Below are positions 14,101 through 15,990 of a stretch of DNA of 15,990 nucleotides, one piece after another. Numbering within the stretch: position 1 is the first letter of the stretch; each line of letters opens with the position of its first letter. The translations under genes and the position numbers were made by a program. Origin of the DNA: Clostridia bacterium. Its GTDB lineage: Bacteria > CBDUZB01 > JAGLHV01. The notes below the pieces were generated by a model, which did not search any database, had not been told where the DNA came from, and saw only the letters and a list, made by a program, of their open reading frames with translations. Where the stretch lies: positions 1 through 15,990 of the forward strand of contig JAUVLC010000056.1 in the NCBI GenBank assembly GCA_030595925.1, read 5' to 3'.

Positions 14101-15851
14101 GCAGCGGAAATTATCATTTTAACATTAGCGAAGCAGAAGATGAAGTAAATAATATTATGGACCCAAATACTATTTATACTTTCATCATCGATGTAGATAA
14201 ACCGGTAATAACCAGTCTTACTTTAAACCCTCCCAGCCCTTTCAACGGAAGTCAAAATATCCAGGTAACTATTGAATTCAACGAAGAAATGGATACATCG
14301 GTCAATCCCTTAATAAGGTTTGGTATAAGTAACCCCTATACTACTTATACTTTAAGCACAACAGGCGTATGGAGCCAGGGAGCGGGATACGATATTTATA
14401 CTACTACCTTGACGGCAGGCGAAATTACTACCGCCGGTAATGGTACTTACCGTTTTAATATTAGTCAGGCAGAAGATGAAGCAAACAACATTATGAACAC
14501 AAATACTAATTACTCTTTTGTAATAGATACGGATTTACCGTCAATAACCAGTCTTACCCTTGAACCGGCAAGTCCCTTTAACGGCCATCAGAATGTAAAA
14601 ATAACCATCGAATTCAGCGAAGAAATGAATACCGGCGTTGACCCAACAGTAATGTTTGGACAGAGTAGTCCATATACCGATTATACTGTAAGCACAACGG
14701 GCTCGTGGAGCCAGGGAGCGGAATATGATATTTTCATTACTACGATGACTATAAATGAAATCAACATTGCCGGCAGCGGGGATTATCATTTCAATATTAG
14801 CGGAGCAAAAGACACAATAAATAAAACTATGTCCGTAGATACAAATCATTCTTTCAGGATAAATCTGGTTTATCCTATAAACTTTGCCGATGAATCACCA
14901 ACTTCTTCCCAATGGCAAAACAGTTCTACAGTAACCTGCCGGATAACCGTGGTTGACCTTACTGATACCGCTATTGATACCGGCACCATAAAATACCGAA
15001 TTGCAGATTCTATATCGGCATTTTCTACTCCCGGAACATGGCATGAAAACAATATTGAATGTATCGATACAACCGCTATCACTGCAAGATTTAGCGTTAG
15101 CATAACCGAATTGCAAGAAGGAGAAAATAATTATATCAAATGGAAATGTAGTAATATAGACGGTAGTGAAGGGATATCAAATCCGTACCAAATAAAAATA
15201 ACCGCTAATCAATCTCCTCAGCTAAATATATTACAACCGGACGAAAATGCCTATACCGGAATTCATCCCTTAATCCAAGCTACTGTATCCGATGAAGGCA
15301 GGGGAATAGACCCTGATTCAATAAACATTGTTTTAAGTGAATATCACGGTAGTAATATAATAACAGTAACAGGTTCTCAACATCCTGAAATTTATAATCC
15401 AAACAAAGGATTGATTTCTTATCTCTATCAAAATAATGCTTTAACCAACGGAAAAAGATATACGGTAACTATTTCGGTAAGAGACCTGGGATATAACCAA
15501 CCCGGAGAAACTCAAAAATCAGTTAATTTTGTGGTTAAAGAAAAAGCGATTGTTGATTTTGTACCTTATCCTTCTCCCTTTGATCCTTTGAAAATTCCAC
15601 TTACTATCAGATATGTTTTATCCAAAAAGGCCGGAGTAACTATTAACATTTACGATGTAAGCGGGAAATTAATAAAAACAATAATTAAAAGCGAAGAACG
15701 GGAAGCAGGGGAACATACTGATGATAAATGGGTAGGAACTGATTATGCCAATCAACCTTTAGCCAATGGTATTTATTTTTGTGAAATTGTAGTCGAAAAC
15801 GAAGATGGTGAACATAGAATGTATAAATCTTTAGCTCTTTTTGGGAAATAA
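11133..15851 (+). CDS. Large secreted Ig-repeat surface protein with FlgD-like C-terminal domain
   Basis: This 1572-residue protein starts with a signal peptide (MKKTLTTFLGIITIL..., likely cut after INA, about residue 24). Residues 25-235 form a beta-rich domain with PIGFTFTFYG and IAPFWDDLD phrases common in exported proteins of environmental bacteria. Residues 235-340 resemble a fibronectin/Ig module. Residues 464-1247 are seven 112-residue Ig-like repeats of the Big_5/Big_12 type (PVITSLTLNPPSPFNG...FNEEMDTSVNP...YTFIID). Two further Ig-like modules follow (about 1248-1472). The C-terminal 100 residues (PYPSPFDP, NIYDVSGKLIKTI, NGIYFCEI) match FlgD-Ig/type-A sorting-like domains, suggesting surface anchoring or secretion. 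The GTG at 11133 has an AGGAGA ribosome binding site. A c-di-GMP-I riboswitch in its leader suggests an adhesin-like role; no enzyme domain is visible. Confidence 0.85.
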   Translation: MKKTLTTFLGIITILSINIRVINAQQGGPDSYGYMWTDSKDPAPKTTYGWDDDISSTGSNIGTHNDDGEYGPYPIGFTFTFYGQNKTQFYIGNNGAILFNTDNLPATNSTIPTTSAPDPIIAPFWDDLDSAGSIYYETKGTSPNRFLIIQYDNINHKDRQNQYITFQIILFETTNAIKFQYKDVDFNSSSFDGGASATVGIEDNAGDIGLQYSFNTASLEDSMAILFELPDNNPPDVPTLVNPADLFITRDNTPTLTAHYSDPDSNPGQINFEIASDSGFTSILASGNSSQVDSGTNASWTPGSSISDGIRYWHAQAEDIHGSTSTWSTYRTITIETVRPITASVTTPANGGNYNQYTMPATFQGKAADNLGGVGLYENSTIFYLRRESDGRYWNGINWVDLFSWLSTTHNATTGNTEETWNDDITLPSSWTDGTYFVRARATDKASNRFSGPQISFSFSADLPEITNLTLDPIDPFNGESDVEITIEFSKEMDTSINPTIKFGATDPYETYTLSTAGVWSQGVGYDIYTTTMTATEITTAGSGNYHFNISQAEDEFGYMMKPDTNYTFTIDTDEPVINTLTLNPPSPFNNSQNVQITIEFNEEMDTSVNPLIRFGQNPPYTDYTLSTPGSWSQGAGYDIYTTTLITSEITTAGSGNYHFNISEAEDENGNTMLVNTAYTFIIDLDDPEITNLTLNPPSPFNGSQNIQVTIEFNEEMDTSVNPLIRFGQNPPYTDYTLSTAGSWSQGAGYDIYTTTMTTTEITTAGSGNYHFNISEAEDESGNTMLVNTAYTFIIDTVKPVIISLTLNPLSPFNGTQNIQVTIHFSKEMNISVNPLIRFGQNLPYTDYTLSTAGVWSQGAGHDIYTTTLTAGEIITAGSGNYHFNISQAEDDIGNVMQVNTGYTFIIDVDKPVITSLTLNPPSPFNGTQNVQITILFNEEMDTSVNPLIRFGIINPYTDYTLSTAGSWSQGAGYDIYTITMTTTEITTAGSGNYHFNISEAEDEVNNIMDPNTIYTFIIDVDKPVITSLTLNPPSPFNGSQNIQVTIEFNEEMDTSVNPLIRFGISNPYTTYTLSTTGVWSQGAGYDIYTTTLTAGEITTAGNGTYRFNISQAEDEANNIMNTNTNYSFVIDTDLPSITSLTLEPASPFNGHQNVKITIEFSEEMNTGVDPTVMFGQSSPYTDYTVSTTGSWSQGAEYDIFITTMTINEINIAGSGDYHFNISGAKDTINKTMSVDTNHSFRINLVYPINFADESPTSSQWQNSSTVTCRITVVDLTDTAIDTGTIKYRIADSISAFSTPGTWHENNIECIDTTAITARFSVSITELQEGENNYIKWKCSNIDGSEGISNPYQIKITANQSPQLNILQPDENAYTGIHPLIQATVSDEGRGIDPDSINIVLSEYHGSNIITVTGSQHPEIYNPNKGLISYLYQNNALTNGKRYTVTISVRDLGYNQPGETQKSVNFVVKEKAIVDFVPYPSPFDPLKIPLTIRYVLSKKAGVTINIYDVSGKLIKTIIKSEEREAGEHTDDKWVGTDYANQPLANGIYFCEIVVENEDGEHRMYKSLALFGK
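12522..14873 (+). repeat. Seven tandem 336-bp coding repeats
   Basis: Units start at 12522, 12858, 13194, 13530, 13866, 14202 and 14538, each exactly 336 bp (112 codons) with no insertion or deletion. Units 2 and 3 share a 95-bp identical run (12922-13016 and 13258-13352), while units 1 and 7 are the most diverged. The pattern indicates tandem duplication with central homogenisation. Each unit encodes one Ig-like beta-sandwich domain of the surface protein. Confidence 0.95.
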
Positions 15852-15907
15852 ATAAGAATTCGATGAAATAGTTTTTTTACTTTTTCCTGTAAACGGAGGA
15901 ATAATCT

Positions 15908-15990
15908 GTGCTTAAGAAGGTAATTTTTATATTAGAAGGGATGTGTTTGTTTTTTTTATCATTAATATTCAATAATGGTTTACTCCATGC
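15908..15990 (+). CDS. Start of an exported protein (partial, runs off the window)
   Basis: A GTG at 15908 follows a strong ribosome binding site (GGAGG, 8 nt spacing), 56 nt after the stop of the large surface protein. The 27 visible codons read VLKKVIFILEGMCLFFLSL and then IFNNGLLH, a lysine-containing n-region followed by a hydrophobic core, typical of a signal peptide or membrane anchor. No terminator was seen in the gap, so it is probably co-transcribed with the Ig-repeat gene and thus also under the riboswitch. The rest of the protein lies outside the window. Confidence 0.75.
   Translation, partial: MLKKVIFILEGMCLFFLSLIFNNGLLH

Overview
This is an AT-rich bacterial chromosome segment, probably from an uncultured lineage. 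No marker gene fixes the phylum. The long Ig-repeat surface protein with a FlgD-like C-terminal domain, the c-di-GMP riboswitch, the numerous palindromic intergenic repeats and the non-actinobacterial ketosynthase pair fit candidate-phylum bacteria of the Omnitrophota/Elusimicrobia/Desantisbacteria kind. That placement is inference only.

Layout. (1) 154-3316, plus strand: purC (purine synthesis) behind a near-consensus sigma-70 promoter, a 291-bp spacer made of palindromic dispersed-repeat sequence, then pckG (GTP-dependent PEP carboxykinase). (2) 3313-9195, minus strand, convergent with pckG: a compact five-gene run read in the order SRPBCC cyclase/aromatase-like protein, ketosynthase-like protein lacking its active-site Cys (chain-length-factor-like), intact ketosynthase, membrane histidine kinase, and a response regulator with an XRE-type DNA-binding domain. 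Gaps are 39, 1, 13 and 31 nt, so this looks like one operon. (3) 9196-9597: intergenic region with a BIME-like double palindrome. (4) 9598-10673, minus strand: metF, preceded by the truncated 5' end of a flavodoxin-like gene that still has its ribosome binding site and a near-perfect promoter. (5) 10920-15990, plus strand: a sigma-70 promoter, a cyclic-di-GMP-I (GEMM) riboswitch with a visible switching helix, and a 1572-residue secreted protein with seven 112-residue Ig-like repeats of exactly equal length. The start of another exported protein runs off the window.

How the genes work together. Housekeeping metabolism (purC, pckG, metF) flanks two specialised modules. The first resembles a minimal type II polyketide synthase: a KS-alpha/KS-beta (CLF) pair plus a START-fold cyclase, co-transcribed with its own two-component system. 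No acyl carrier protein, ketoreductase or phosphopantetheinyl transferase is present here. The second is a c-di-GMP-controlled surface or adhesin-like protein, which suggests a link to a sessile/motile switch. The most interesting items are the PKS/two-component operon, the active-site substitutions in the CLF-like partner, the riboswitch with its expression platform, and the flavodoxin remnant whose promoter appears to serve metF.
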